A DNA stretch of 64,000 nucleotides from Diphasiastrum complanatum (GCA_029204225.1 CM055098.1:3039106-3103105), one strand, 5' to 3'. Counted from the first letter of the stretch, positions 31,965-46,758 are shown. Numbers and translations are program-made. The notes: a model not told the origin generated them from the sequence alone.

Positions 31965-32712
31965 TCTATTAACTCTCTATAATCTTGGATCCAAACTGGG
32001 AGTCTTGAAACTTTAACATCCCACGTCTCCGAATCCACACCTGAAGCTAGATATACTCAATATCTAGGATTACTGGCTTCAGTTTCCAGGCTGAGTTTCT
32101 GCACAAGACCAGAGTTAATAAATTATGAGTAGATCCACTGTCCACTAAAATAATAACTTCATGTCTTTAACAGTGCCTTTCAAACGAAATAATTCATTTG
32201 GCAAAAATGAAGCAGTACTAAAAGAATAGTCGCACTCACAATTAGCTTTATTAATTTCCAACTTAAAATTTTCTTTACTTGGCATCTCAATAACTTGAGC
32301 TGCGCCTTTCTTTCGTTCTGGGCAGAATTTCATAACCTGTCCAGACTTACTATAATGAAAACACACATTGGTCCTTCTAGCCTTTTATGGGACAAATGTT
32401 TCTTTTGTCTAAAATCAGATGCAGCTTGATCCAGTTTGTCAAAATACTTGGATATTTTATTACCACGAACTCTTTCCTTTCATTTCTTCTAGCTAGGCCC
32501 GGATGATCCAGATGGATTAGCCTGTAATTGCTTTCTAGATGCCACCATTGTGGAATCATACGCTTTCACGACTTGTATGACGTCATCGAAAGTTTGAAGC
32601 ACATTACGCTTGCACTCATTCTGATAATTTGCAGGCAGACCTAGGATAAACTGCCACAACTCTAGTTTTGCATTGAAGGAGGGAACGGACACCCATGGAG
32701 CATAAACCACCC
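31965..32712 (-). pseudogene. Gypsy gag C-terminus and protease relic
   Basis: Minus strand. A gag piece (WQFILGLPANYQNECKRNVL) is followed by a degraded zinc knuckle (CFHYSKSGQVMKFCP, second Cys and the His altered). The spacer ending SFLPNELFRLKGTV and VWIQDYRELIDFQ resembles the protease region at 8,101-8,613. Stops and frame shifts throughout. Confidence 0.7.
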
Positions 32713-32739
32713 AACCAACATGAAGAGGCTAGTCAATAT

Positions 32740-34155
32740 CCATGGCCCGTGACTGTCATCAGACTCCTGGCCCTATTGCAGTTGGTTTTTATCATGAGGC
32801 CATTATTCCTAATGATTTTGACATTTACATCCAGATTTTTCATACTCCTGATCCACCTCCTGTTGATGTGTCGGCTGACTCGCTTCCTGCTAATCCTGCT
32901 CTTGACGCTTGCCATGCGTAGCTTGCTTATGCTACTTGGGTTGGGCATCCTGGTCCTCACTCTATTCGGTTACGTGTCCGCATCTTGGGGAGAGAGTATA
33001 TTGCTTTAGTGGATACATGCAATACACATTCATTTATTAGCAGTTACATTTTCACAAGGATTTGTGCATCACTTGTTCCTGCTTCCCAGCCTCTCAGTGT
33101 TGAGGTTGCTAGCTCCCATTCTTTTCTCAGTTCTGAGATGTTTCAGGGCTTATATTATCGCATTTGTGACTTTTCTAGTCAGGCAGATTTCTATATCATT
33201 CCTCTGGAGCACTATGGCATTATTTTTGGTGCAGAGTGGTTCTCTTCACTTGGTACTGTTGATGTGGATCTCTCTCAACAGACCCGACACTTTCCTTTAC
33301 TCATGTTGGTCAGCATCATTTAGTTGTTGGTATTGATTCCCAAGGTGATAATTAGTTGGTTACTGGGAAGCAGTTTATGCATAGTTTGCTAAAGGCTCAA
33401 GGTGTAGCTCTTCTTTCCATTCAGAGTACATCAATTTCTGCTTCTCTTTTATCATCTGTAGGTCCTCTTCCTTTGGTGATTTCTAACTTATTGCATAGGT
33501 ATTTAGTCTTTTCAGAACCTACGTCTCTGCCACAATTACATGATGTCAACCACCATATTGATCTTATTCCTAGTGCCACCCCACCTTCTCGTGCACCATA
33601 TCGTATGTCTAAAGTCGAACGTGATGTGGTTCAGCTCCATATTGCTTCTCTTTTACCTCGGGGCCTCACTGTACCTAGCCATAGTCCCTTTGGTGCCCCC
33701 GTTCTTCTTGTTGCTCAAAAACAATGGAGCCAAACACCTCTGCATTGACTACCATGCCTTGAACAAGCTTACTATCCGTAATCAGTATCTTATTCCTCAT
33801 ATGGATGACCTTTTTTATCAGCTTGGCACTTCATATATCTTTTCCAAGATTGACCTTCGTTCTGGATACTACCAAATCAGGATGCATCATTCTGATGAGC
33901 ATAAGACTATGTTTCGTACTCACTAAGGTTTGTATGAGTTTTATGTTCTTCCTTTTGGTGTTCAGAATGGTCCACCCACATTTCAGAATGCTATGAATAA
34001 TGTTTTACGTCCTCTTCTTGGTGTTTGTATTTTAGTTTATTTTGATGACATTCTTGTTTTTTGTACTTCTTTGTATGACCACGTGTTGCATCTCTCATCT
34101 GTGTTTGAGTCGCTTGTTAAGCATCATATGTTTGCTAAGGATCTCATGAACAAAG
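32740..34155 (+). pseudogene. Gypsy protease and RT relic, plus strand
   Basis: Protease: ALVDTCNTHSFIS near 33,003, where the catalytic D-S/T-G has become [21 protein letters not shown], then [14 protein letters not shown], a frame shift near 33,720, [32 protein letters not shown], a TAA, YVLPFGVQNGPPTFQNAM, and the catalytic LVYFDDILVF near 34,030. It ends at about 34,155 with no RNase H. The phrase [11 protein letters not shown] also occurs in the gypsy element at 62.7 kb, so they are one family. Non-functional. Confidence 0.8.
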
Positions 34156-34159
34156 TAAC

Positions 34160-37100
34160 ATTGCTCATAAGAGCACAAATGACGAGACTCGTAAGCAATG
34201 ACACACTCAGACTGACGAAGTAACAGGACTGATGTAACATGCCTTATCGTATTCTAGAGTGCCTATTGATATTTTTTTATCATAACAGTGCCTCAGTCCT
34301 GATGTAACATAACATGCTAACATGAAAGGTATGGCAAGCACGTGTAGACGTAGTCTTCTATTCAGTTGATGATGATTGCTCTTCTTTAGCCTCATTAAAT
34401 ATTCTCTCTCTCATGCTTTCTAGCCTCAGTCCTGCTTTCTAGCATAGCTAGTGAATCTTAGCTTGTAACTATCATTGTGTTGAAAGCTAGGACCTTCATG
34501 ATGTAACAAAATCTAGAAACAAAGATCATTCAGCCTTCTCACGTTACAAGTTACTTAACTTGTTGTCAATATGATTTCACTCTTCTTGATAGCAGTAATG
34601 TTTTGAAAAACTTTGGAACATGATTTTGTTGCAATGATAAGGGTGATGATTTTTGGCAAGAAATTAAATGCTTCAAAATATCCAAGCTGCTATTAAATCC
34701 CCACTGGATTTGTTAATCAAACTAATAGAATTAATTTCCTAAATTTGCATTATGCAGTAGTGACTCCATTCAATTGGCTGCTCTTTAGAAGATGACTGAA
34801 TCTTCATCTCCGAAGAAGTGTTAGAAGCTTTGCATCTTTGTCTCTATATGGATGTGTGATTGTTAGAGTGGATAGTATTTTTGCATGTATATGACCTGCA
34901 GGTTCTTTAGGGAACTGATGATTTGAATAGGGATATCATAACAAGTAGACCTTAGTTATGCATCATTAAGTTGATGGTCTAAGATTAGCTCATGATCTTA
35001 ATGGTGGCTAAGTTCTTAGTTTACGTGCATTTTTGGACTAAAGAAAGTATCCAATGTAAGCCTACCCAAATATACTGTGTTGATTGGGAGAAACAACAAC
35101 GCCTACAATCTGAACTGAAAATAAAGTTAAGGTTGCAACCTAACTTCTGAAATGGTCAAACGTAAAAAAATATGAAGAAAATTTCACTTCTTAAAATGAT
35201 CAAAATGTGGAATCTTCTACTATGTAGTGAAAAATGCCAGTAGTAATGAAAAATTACATCCTAGACCACATAGCATTTTGCCATAAAAAGCTCAGAATTT
35301 CATAAGAAATAATTGGCATTGCTCAAACATTGCATACATCAACATACTTTGATCTTCTGAAAAGGTCAAATGTTCCTTTTGGGAGAAGAAATGAACGTTT
35401 CAATTGTCTCTAAGACAGCCAAGTTTTCGATTGTGTTCGGAACATTAACCAACCGTCTGTGGGTGCTTTTATGAATTAGGCTTCAACTATGTGAAAAAGG
35501 CCTTCGTTGATGAGGCATTACAAAGCATGCATGTTGTAGCTGTAAGTCAGATCGGTTGTTTTGGAGTGCTTGAAGGGTCATTCAGTACTATGATCAGTGC
35601 ATCTTTTAGTCATAGAGAACTACAAAAAAGCCGCTCTAACTTACATCTTGTATTTTGATGTCGTATTTGTTGTGGGCCACCTAAACAGATCTCAACGGAA
35701 GCTCAAAGTTGTAAATGTGGTAGTCGGCTAATTTTTTTTGAAAATCCTTATCGGGCAAAATGTCCCCTGCCAGGCACATTCCATTGCGTAATGGATACTT
35801 TGACTTTTTTCACATGTACAGTATGAAACATAATAAGCAGTTTGACTTTGATCGACCAGTGTGGAATTGCCACATGGCAGCCGTACATCTAACGCGTGAG
35901 GCGCAGGCTTGAAAGCACAACACAAGGATTTAAAAAGAAATGCATATTCTGCTTTTTAAGCTGCCCAAAAATGGGCATAATAAGCACCAAGTACCCATTA
36001 CGGACACAAAGGGGCACGAGCTGAGCACTCCATTCAAACTTTTTGACATGTACTATGCTTGGCTTGGAATCGGATTCCAAAATCGATTTCTCCAAATTCA
36101 TCTCTAGGATGCTAAAGGTTTTCTGTTTCAAAGCCTCAGAGTCTTGAGCAAGGTTACATTCTGAAGCTCAAAGCTGTTATTAGGTAGTGGTATTTGTTTT
36201 ACGTTTGTGATTACCACTAAGGGCTCATTGACATATGAAAAAAAATCTCATTAATCTTTCAAACATCAAATAGATCAATGTTTGTGGTAATTTGAACTCA
36301 TAAGAAGATTATTAGAGAGTGAAAATGGTACGCCTACAGGAATTATTTGACAATTCTCTTTAAGTTGGATGTTTTATTTAGAAGTTTGTGAGAAAGATGT
36401 CCATTTCAGGGCCTTTTCTATTGCGAATGTGAAACCACACGCACATAAGCTTGTCATTATCTCACTTCTAAATTTTAGTACCTATCCGTTGTTGGAAAAC
36501 ATAGCACTCTGTCAACAAATCTACCTATTCTAAAATAGCTATGAAAAAATATTTTGAAATTGTGATATTGAAAGCTAATTCAGATTTCAAGAAAGATCAT
36601 ACATCTGCGCAGAATACGAATCATGCAGGAAACAGAAAACAATTATTGAAACTGGGCAATGCTTGCTGCTCTTTTTCAAACAAAATTCATACTGAAAAAG
36701 TCTGTCAAGACAATCACTACTGCATCTCTACTTATTCCAATCTGTAATAGATCATGATCCTCTAACTGAATAATCTGCTATAACAACTTCTTTGAAACCA
36801 ACCTAAAACACTAAATGATTTACATCTATTTATAGTTGTGCATAATTGCCTTAACTGTCTTTGCTGGCATTGGGTCTAATTCCTAGAAAATACAATCACA
36901 TTCCGCTGTTACAATTCCCGTAGTTTATTTTCGACATTGAAGATCAAAATTTATTTCAACTCTGTATTTGGATCCTCTGCTACAGTGGTTCACATTTCGC
37001 ATTTCGAGCTTGTGGTCAAAATTCTATTTCGACCCTAGAGTGTCGGATTTCTACAAATTAACTTATTTACAAGTATGTACAAGCATTTACAACAGGTTCG

Positions 37101-39590
37101 CATTACCTTTGTTTCATCAAAGATAGAAATCTAACACCCATGTCTTTTCAAGGGTTTTGTTGTCCACGATCTTGGTGCTCGACAAATTTGGCAAATAACA
37201 AGATGTTGCCACTACCTCTGTTGCCTATAAATCAAATATGTGATAATCACATTAAAGCCCTTGGAAATGTTTTTGATTCTTCTAGCCCTGTGTGGTGGAC
37301 CTTCAATAAAAAGATTGTTTTTTTCTAGTTAAAGTGCCCACAAAAAATGTCATCTTGTACCTTTCTCATGCTGTAGCCAATACGGCTGGTTATTGAAAAT
37401 GTAGTGCTCAAGATGCTTTGCATTTTGCTACAGCCTTTGACATTGTTAGAGCATTCCTAATTGAATAATGTAAATTTTGCAAACTTGGGTTGCTCTAGTT
37501 CCCGGTGTTGAATGCTGAATTTATGGATGCTACTGCAAAAATCTGCTTTGGAGCATTTATAATATGATTTTTGAGCATTAGCGTGGATGGTGGCAAACTG
37601 GTATAAAAGCTTTACATCATTTATTTGGGCTGCTATTGTGTAGTATTGTTGAAATGACCATATCCGTTCACGAAGACTTACGCGTACTTTGGATCCACAG
37701 CTAGTTGAGTTTTTTAAAAAGTCTTTATATTTAAATTTTGAGAATATTTAGGTCACTGATACAGATCAATAGTTACTCAAATCAAACCATACTACAAGAT
37801 CACAACGGCAATGGTATAAACTTTATAAACCTGGTGTGCCTTGGATCACGATACTGTACGTTTAATTTATGGATCAGACTACATAAAACAAGCTATGGAG
37901 CTTTTATACTTTCGAACATGAGTACATACGCTGGCAAGCTGGTATAACAGCTTCCTGTCATCTATTTGGGCTACTACTATATAGGGCTGTTCAAATGACA
38001 GTGTGTTGTTCACCAAAAAACCTCAAGCAGCCCTTAGGGGTTCTCTTAAGTCCAAAGACGAGGTTACTCGGTACAATATAGAAAGTAGACTAAATCATGC
38101 TAATTGTCTATGATTCCTGTTGTGATGAAGTATATTTTAGAATCGTAGTTTACTGTTGTCATTAATACTGTCATAAAAGTGTTGAAGCCTATTACAAAAT
38201 GGGCTACGGACCACTTAAAACTGCTATTCAATGAAAAAAGAATTCAAGAGTTTATTGGAGAGCAAGCCCTTTTGCTCTAAGTGTCTTCTTCCCTAGTAAT
38301 TGGTTCACATACCTGAATGGATATGATTATGACTACTGCTAATGATATAAAACCATAGTCGGGTATTGTTATCTGCAACTAGGAAAATATTAAGCTTTTG
38401 AAAATTTTCATTTCCTATATGGTATACTATGAATAATACTCTATTGCACCATGACAAATGTGATAACGTCAATAAGCTCTAAAATTGAGTGAAATAAAAT
38501 TGAGTGAAACAGAACCAATGTCCAACCTTATACTCTTACCTACTATAAACAAATAGTAGAGCCACCAAACTTAACAGCATCTATCTGTCGCAAGATGGAT
38601 AACAACTGAGAATGTTTGTAGATAGCTACAGTTCTCACAATTATTTCCTATTTCTAAAAGGATTGCTTTGTGATTGAATGCAGGTGAGCTTATTCTTCTC
38701 AATTTGGAGCTATTGCTGGTAGTTAAAGTAATTACTGCATACTTTATTTTTCATGTATGTATTCTAAAAGTTGAGATTTGTAATGTATTGTAGCAATATT
38801 ATCTCATTTTGTTTAGATTTGTTAAGTTTACACACACACACATTACTCCAGCAATCCAGATTACATTGGCAAAACGATTATCAGTCTCTTTAATTATTTG
38901 CAAAACATAGTAAATATGGCACGTGTAGGCCTTAAATTTCCTAGTAGGTGTAAGAAGATATAGAAGTGAAGAAAGTCATTTAAGCTAGTTAATCAGTTGA
39001 CTAATCTCATGATCAAGTAACACATCCTTAGTTATATGTTCTTTCAAAGAAGGATGAAAAGGACAAAGAGCTGGAACAGCTCATGTATTTGAGCATAAGT
39101 TTAGAGTACAGATTTTATAATGCATATTTTAGTTTCTACTTTGATGAAAAGGGGCGCCATTCTATTTCATGATTGAATCTTTGATGAGTATAGAGGCTGA
39201 TGAGTGACAAAGTAGATTAAGAGTTTGTTCATTCCATTGTTTTGTTACCAGCACATATCATCAGAAGGCTTAATAACAAATCTATGTTGTTACATGTTTA
39301 AGGTGTTCAGAACTCCTAGCTAGAGGTGAAATTTCTACTACTACATAGCATCCTAGTAATGCTATCTGGATCTAAAAACATACAAAAAGAAACTGATTGC
39401 TACTTTCTGTCACAATACAACTTGAGAGTGAATATTTGATCAAGCTCTTGCAACTAACTAGTCTACCTCCTATGCCCCCAACACACATTGAAGAGGCTTC
39501 ATATATGCTGGAGAGTCCAGAGGACAGGCACACTCACTTTTCTCGAGCCCTTTAATGATAACCATCATACATGTCAACAGGGTTGCACCA
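34160..39590. other. Long stretch with no gene recognised
   Basis: AT-rich; short frames only. A weak direct repeat (GGCAA.CTGGTATAA.AGCTT) occurs near 37,592 and 37,933. A short AC run lies near 38,835. Confidence 0.55.
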
Positions 39591-39615
39591 CCCAAATAAG
39601 CATTCGGAAAGATAA

Positions 39616-40203
39616 AAGAAATTAAAGGATGCTAGTGCTAAGTGCGACTCGAGCCAACTCCAGTATCGCACTGCATATTTTGAGGACAATTCACATTTTA
39701 TCATAGCTCTTGTACTTGGTCCATCTGAATGCAGAGATGCATTTGTGAAAGGTACCATACCAGGAATTGGTGCTTATTTCTACACATGGAAACTACCAGC
39801 AAGTAGTTTATTGAATAGATGTGAACTTACATGCATTGGGACAGTTTCTGCACAAAAACTGACAATTTCGTTTCTATCTTTCATGACCTCAGCCTTGAAA
39901 ACAAAAGGCAACTTGTAGCATGGTGTGGTATCATTCAAGATAATAACATTGCTACAACAGCATTTGGTACTAGCTTTGTTTCTAAAATTCTAACCTTAGT
40001 CATAGACGACTTTCTTTATGACTGCCATAGCTGTCTAGCATCTTCTACCGGATTGGTCCAGAACTGCTGCTTATGAGGCTGGAGAGAACACATTTTATGT
40101 GGCCGACATCCAAATGTCACTTCACTGCCTCACTGACAAAATTGATCTCTTTAATGCAGCAGCAACTATCAAAAGATCAAATCTTAGAATTTCTGTGCCT
40201 TAA
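39616..40203 (+). other. Coding-like stretch, not recognised
   Basis: Frame 1 is open at 39,616-39,918 (...GPSECRDAFVKGTIPGIGAY...) and again, in the same frame after several stops, at 40,039-40,203 (PDWSRTAAYEAGENTFYVAD...). The residue mix looks protein-like but I recognise no family. It lies just beyond the GBSSI stop codon on the opposite strand, so chance open frame in a 3' UTR is a fair alternative. Confidence 0.2.
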
Positions 40204-40329
40204 TAAGCTGACTGTAGCTATGAACTAGTACAGATCCAGGTAAGCATATTATCGCTGACCTATTGTCAAACACTCAGATTTATCAAGGAAGTCGTTGGAA
40301 AGTACAGATTAAACCCTTTTGACGTGCAT

Positions 40330-43300
40330 TTATGGAGCTGCAACATTTTCCTTCGCTTTAGGTGCTATCTCATCTCCTTCTTCACCTGGCTCACTTCCTT
40401 CAACACCAAGATCAAGAAGTACTCCTTCCCACTTCTTGGCAGGACCCTGAGAATAGCAAATATTTTGCCATCAAAACATGTACTGCAGAATGAAGGATCT
40501 AGGAAAGCTAAAAACTAGTAATGATAACAATTAAACATTGCTTAAAACAAAACCTATAAACCATTTGCCACATTGTCATTAAAACTCAACCAAAAGCAGC
40601 TGTTCTAAGAAAAATTAACCTTCCATGACAAGTCTTGAACCATGCAAGCCTTAACAATATCTGGAAAAGCAGGTGTTCCATAAATTTTGACTGCCCTTTT
40701 CACTGCTATGGCAAGCGCTTTAACATCCTTAGGGTCCACCTCTTCGCACTGAAAGCACATTACCAAGAGCCTGATATATTTCAGCTCTCTATACTTATTT
40801 CTTATCAATAACACGACCCCAAGTTTTCCATAAAAAACAATGATAAAAGTATGGGTGATAAAATGGTGCGACAAGAACACTAGATTGCCAGCAGCTTAAA
40901 ATCGAGGAACCCAATATGAACTCATGTAAAAAGCAAGATGGCATTTCCACATTTGCAAGAAAGGATCTACACCTTTCATTCAGGTGGAAATCAATCATAT
41001 GCATCCTTTTATACTGATATACCACATATCGACTAATCATGAATAAAGGGCCAAAGGTTTAATGAGATGTGATTCAGATAGTGCAAGACAAGTTTAAAGC
41101 TAAAGGTCCTTAGATAATGGTTCGTCTCAGAGTTTGATTTCCTAAACTCCATGCATTGCACCAAATTTTAAAGTAAACACATCTAATAAACATGAATCTT
41201 GTGAGAAAAGCTAAGCAATGATTCTTATAGCACAATGAACACTTACATGAACATTGAAAGCTCCCATATGAAAACCAGTGATGCCTTCTTTCACAGTGTC
41301 CACCAATCCTCCTGTTGATGCAACTATTGGTACCTAAAAATGGAACAAGACATTTTAGATACTACACGATTTCATGATCTTATGTGCAGCATAAATAACC
41401 AATGCTTAAGCAAATAAATTTACTTGCCTCTAAATTATAACATGAATAGAACATTATCCTGAAGGCCTAAAAGAGTTTCTCTGCATGCACTTCCATCTAA
41501 CCTTCAGAGAGTTGGCATGTATTTGGTTTGGCAGTATGATGATACTTAGAACAGACAAAAGATGGTGATTAATGACCTTGCAAATCAAGACCGAAACAAC
41601 CCAAATATACCGTTCCATAGCGCATGGCATGAAGCTGAATAAGGCCACATGGCTCAAATCTACTTGGAACCACCATAAAATCAGCTCCAGCCGTAATCAT
41701 ATGAGCCAAAGGCACATTAAATTTGATCACACCACGAGCTTTATCAGGAAATTTTGTCTCCAGATCTTCTAGCTGTTTTTCGAGATACTTCTTGCCAGTT
41801 CCCTAGAAGAATAGTATGTCATGCAATCACTTGTTTGTAATCAGGTACATCATAGGCATATGAACGTGTAATTCCACTCTAAAAGTGGAATCTGTCAATG
41901 AGAATTGCAGACTCAAACTATATGTGAAGCATCTATGATCTTTGAATCAAATATTAGCTCAACATGTGACAAAAGAAGTGTATCACTAAATCTAGGTGCC
42001 AGATGATCACAGATAGCAGACAAGAAACCTTTCTGTCAAAATAAAACATTCAGCACTCCAACATAAAACGGAAAAGTTTCAGGTCGCAAATTGACTTCAG
42101 CTTTCTTCTACATACGTAAATTGCAAGTAGCATATTTCTTCATACAAAGGGCAGCAAAAACAAGGAATATCTAAATACCAAGACAACCAATTGCACGTCC
42201 TCCTGCAGAAAATCTGCAACAGCTTCTGCAAGGATATCAGAACCCTTCTGTTCTTCCAATCTGCCAATAAATCCAATCAAAGGAATATCGGAGTTCACAG
42301 GTAGACCAACTTCAGCTTGTAATAATTCCTTGAGTGTAGGCTTGGCCTCCAGCACCTGCCCATAATTGTGAGTGGCTATAGATCCTTGCTTAAATTTCAT
42401 GAATTTGTTTCTTTTTCATTGCATGTCAAGGAAACAACAGTTAAACAATATAATGCTTTAATTAGTTGTGGTTGGCAAATTTGCTGGCTTTGCATAGACT
42501 GCATGCACAGACATGTACATGACATTTTAGCTGATCTGCAAAACATGACTTAAGCATAGTACTAACTACATAGCTTTGATATTTCTCGACTCATTGCTGA
42601 TGTGCATCTGCTAAGTGAGATCTCTGGCATAATTTCAATAATAGGTGGATAACAATCACAAAGAAGAGGATGCAACTTTTCCACCTACAGTTGTTGCATC
42701 ATAGTGGACATCAATGTACTTGTCGGATGAGGGATCCCATTCTTGAATGTCCATTCCATTAACAATTCCCAAACATCCAGTCTTTTTCACAACATCATCC
42801 AATTCTACACCTTTATCAGCACCAGATGACAACTCTTCTGCATAATTTGGACTTACAGTCAGCACAAGATCTGACTCTAAGAACCCTGCCTTCATCCAGT
42901 TGATTTTTCTGCCTTTGACTGGCTTAACATAGCTGTGAAATACAACATTTGCAGTTAGTGCCGTATTCACAAACTCTGGCAGAATTTTGCTACAGACAAG
43001 GCAGAATGGCCAGATAAACCATCAGATCTACGAATCTCCCAGAATTGTCTCCTCCCTCTGACTGTTGTCCCACATCAGATCATGGTTTTCCTGATCTCAA
43101 ATACAGGAGACAAAAACCGGATAATAGGCGTTCATAACTTGGAGAACATTTTTTCAAGCTGCCACATAAACAGTGATGGAAACAGGACTTGTTCTAAATG
43201 CATTTCAAGCAATGATCAATTAGTGGACATATCAATCAGGAGAACAATCAACTCTATAGGCAGAGGAATCAAATATAAGAAAATATTATGTGCGAAGCTA

Positions 43301-44006
43301 TAAAAATTCAAATAAGATCTTTAAAGTAACTTGTTTGTGTATTCAAGCCAATATATGCTAATGTTGACTCTCCAATCCTTGAACTAGAAAGAATAGGACG
43401 TAGTACCCATCCATAAAGTCAAAAGAGCTCCTAAAGTCGTCTGGAAGATTCAAAAGTTGAAAGTCTTTGAAAGGAAATCGTCCCTGATAGGCAATATTAT
43501 GGACACAAAAGGCTACCTGCCAAACACATCATTAGTTGCCACATAAATTTTCCACCAAAACACTTTTACTTAAAAGTCCTCCATCATTCACCTGTATGAT
43601 ACTCTTGAAAGCAAGAAAGCTGCTAGGATTCCCTCAACTAGCTCATTTTTCAAGATAGTTAAAAAACAAGGCAACAACCAAAGAGCAACAAGCTTAAATT
43701 CCAGAAGGAGGTCATTAACAACCTTCGCATCTTTCAAACGTCCATATCGCTTGTAGTTGCTTTTCAAGTAGCAAGGAAGTAACGCAGTATGCCAGTCATT
43801 GGCCACAAATACTACATTCTCACCTGTAGAAAACAATCAAGCATGCAATTCTTAGCTAAAACAGAAAGTTTAGAACTTTAAAAGAAACAGAGCAGCAGTA
43901 ATATTTGCAAAAGCAGACGTACCATATGGCCCGTTGAAGTACTCATTGCTAGAAAGGTTCAGATTAAGTGCTGCTTCAATAGCTGCCTGCACAGCGAAAG
44001 AAAAAC

Positions 44007-44060
<54 letters not shown>

Positions 44061-44932
44061 CCACTTATGGACGGTTTGTAGAAACTGAACGTCGACTGGG
44101 CCTGTTGACTTGATCAGTGACTTGTGGACCTGCATCGTTGCCACTTGTCGTGATCTAGGATGTGTGTTTGGCTTGGAGTCTCCTACCTTGGTGGTATACA
44201 AGGGGAGGAGGTCTCAATTACCATTCATTCTATCTACGTAGGAGAAGGTGGATGGTGAGCGCTTGCTTGTGCACAGCCAGGATGTGAGCTAGCTTAGCTT
44301 GGGAGATGGCTGATGGCTCTAGCAGTGGTCTGGGACGTTGTTAGGGTTGGAGATTGGATCCCTCTTGTTACAATTATAGGCCAGGGCACGGAGGGTGAAT
44401 CTAGATTGGATCCTACGGCGGGGTGGATCGTGTGACGTTCGGTTCCTTGTGGTTAACCAGCACCTGGCAGTTTGCGATTGGCAGGCTGTAACATTTGATA
44501 TCAGAGCCACCGTATTCCGTGTACATGTTTGATCGATCCGATGAAGGCAAACTGTAAGTTTTGTTGCATTCTGATCCTTATTTTGTGGCTAAAGCCCGGA
44601 ATCGGCTTTTTAAATCTGCTCTTCTTCCTTAGTTTATAACAGGGATGAGGGTCTGGGCCGGAATGGCCGCGTCCGGAACCAGATGTGTCCGACCCTCCGT
44701 CCAAATTTTTTTTTTTTTTTTTAACTAAAAAAACCCTAAAAAAAATTAAGAAAAACTTTAAAAAAAAAAAAAACGGACGTGTCCGTACCGCCGTACGCAC
44801 CCGTGGCTTCATTTTTTATTTTTTTATATTTTTTGTTAGTCTAAATTTTTTTTAAAAAATTAAAAAAAAAAAAAAAAACCGGACTTGTCCGGGGACGCGA
44901 ACGCGCGTCCACGTCCATCGTCCGCTTCTTTA

Positions 44933-44993
<61 letters not shown>

Positions 44994-46758
44994 TAGTGGC
45001 ACGTGGTACCGCGGTACCATAATGGTGGTACCGCGGTTATGGTGCCGCCCTCAGACCAACGGTACCAGGGTGGCACCACAAAAATAATATTTTTTATTAT
45101 TTAAAAAAAAAAAAAAAAAAACCCTTTTAACAGGCTAAAAGTAGGTTAAAAATTCAGGAAAAAAAAGGGGTACGGTTTAGAAAAAAGATGTTACTATACA
45201 GGGGGACTGTACTGGGGGCACTGTGGGAGTGCAGCATGTGGGGGGACAGCAAATCCGGACATGTACACCGTCACATGGGCACTGTGGGGGAGCAGACCAC
45301 GGACCCAATCGGAGTGCAGCATGTGGGGGAGCAATACATGGGGCAGGTACAGTAGCACATGGGCACTGTGGAGGAGCAGACTATGGACCCAATCGGAGTG
45401 CAGCATGTGGGGGATCAATACATGGGGCAGGTACAGTAGCACATGGGCACTGTGGAGGAGCAGACCATGGACCCAATCGGAGTGCAGCATGTGGGGGAGC
45501 AATACATGGGGCAGGTACAGTAGCACATGGGCATTGTGGAGGAGCACACCATGGACCCAATCGGAGTGCAACATGTGGGGGAGCAATACATCCGGACAGG
45601 TACACCGACACATGGGCACTGTGGAGGATCATACTATGGACCCAATCGGACTGCAGCATGTGGGGGAGCAATACATGGGGCAGGTACAGTAGCACATGGG
45701 ATCATCAACAAAAGCAAATTGGGAAACAGGCTGTGGGGTTAAATAGGCACTCACGAGACAGTGAGAGAGCCAGTGAGAGGCATTGTGAGAAGCTGTGAGG
45801 GAGAGCCAGTGGGGGGCTGTGAGAGAGAGGCATTGTGAGAGGCTGTGTCACAGACCGAGTGAGAGGCTGTGAGAGGGGGGCTGTGAGAGAGCCAGTGAGA
45901 GCCATTGAGAGGCTGTGAGAGGCTGTGAGGGTCATTTCGAGCAACAGGGTGTCGTGAGATGGCGGAGGGCGAAGCCAAGAGGAAGCTTGAGGAAGAGGTC
46001 CGAAGGCACAACGAAAGGCATCGGAAGCAAGAGGCAGACATTGCAGAGATGCTGCGAGAGACTCGGCAGAGACACCCAGAGCTGCAGATCCCCATTTGGA
46101 TGAGCAGATCGGAATGAACTTCACACGACGGCAGCTCATCATGGTCAGGGAAAGGGAGGCCAGACGTCGAGCTGACCAGGAGGCAGCTCGGGCTAACCGG
46201 GAGGCAGAGCGAGAGCGATATAACAATGCTCCTGACGAGGGCGAGGAGTCAGTAGAGGATCCATAGGAATGTTTAGCATAGATGGGGTTCTAGCCGTATG
46301 TGGCTGACTGTTGTTATGTAATGTTCATCAGTAGATGAGGCAGTATTTAGTGTCTAGCATGGTGTAAAGAACAGCCCTAGCAGTATGCGACGGGAATACG
46401 TATTGTAATTTTGATACATCTGATGAATTAATGTACGGAGTGTTTTTTGTGCGATGCGTGCCTTGTGTATTGCAATCCGATGTATGTGATTATGAAATGC
46501 TATCAAGGGGGTTGTATTTCTGTGTTCTGCATATGCTCTCAAACTCTGTAGTGAAAACTAATTGTTGAGAGGTGCATTATTTAGTTATGTCTAACGCATT
46601 TTGTAGTTGAAACTACCGGCAATCTGCATAAGATACCCATATTGCCCACTAAATTTTATTTTATTTTTTTAAATTTAGTTTTTTTTTAAATATTAAAAAA
46701 TGGTACCGCCCTGGTACCGCGGACCAGAGGGCGATACCGTACTGGTGGTATCACATGG

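Noticed and set aside
35728-36131. Two adjacent minus-strand ORFs (65 and 80 codons)
   Set aside because: No recognisable motif and no splice or start context strong enough to call a gene.
40605-44000. Several 60-104-codon ORFs on either strand in the GBSSI region
   Set aside because: They are exons read through into introns, or shadows; the spliced exons explain the coding signal.
45194-45798. Several long ORFs on both strands, 100-190 codons
   Set aside because: They are by-products of an 84-bp tandem repeat whose period is a multiple of three.
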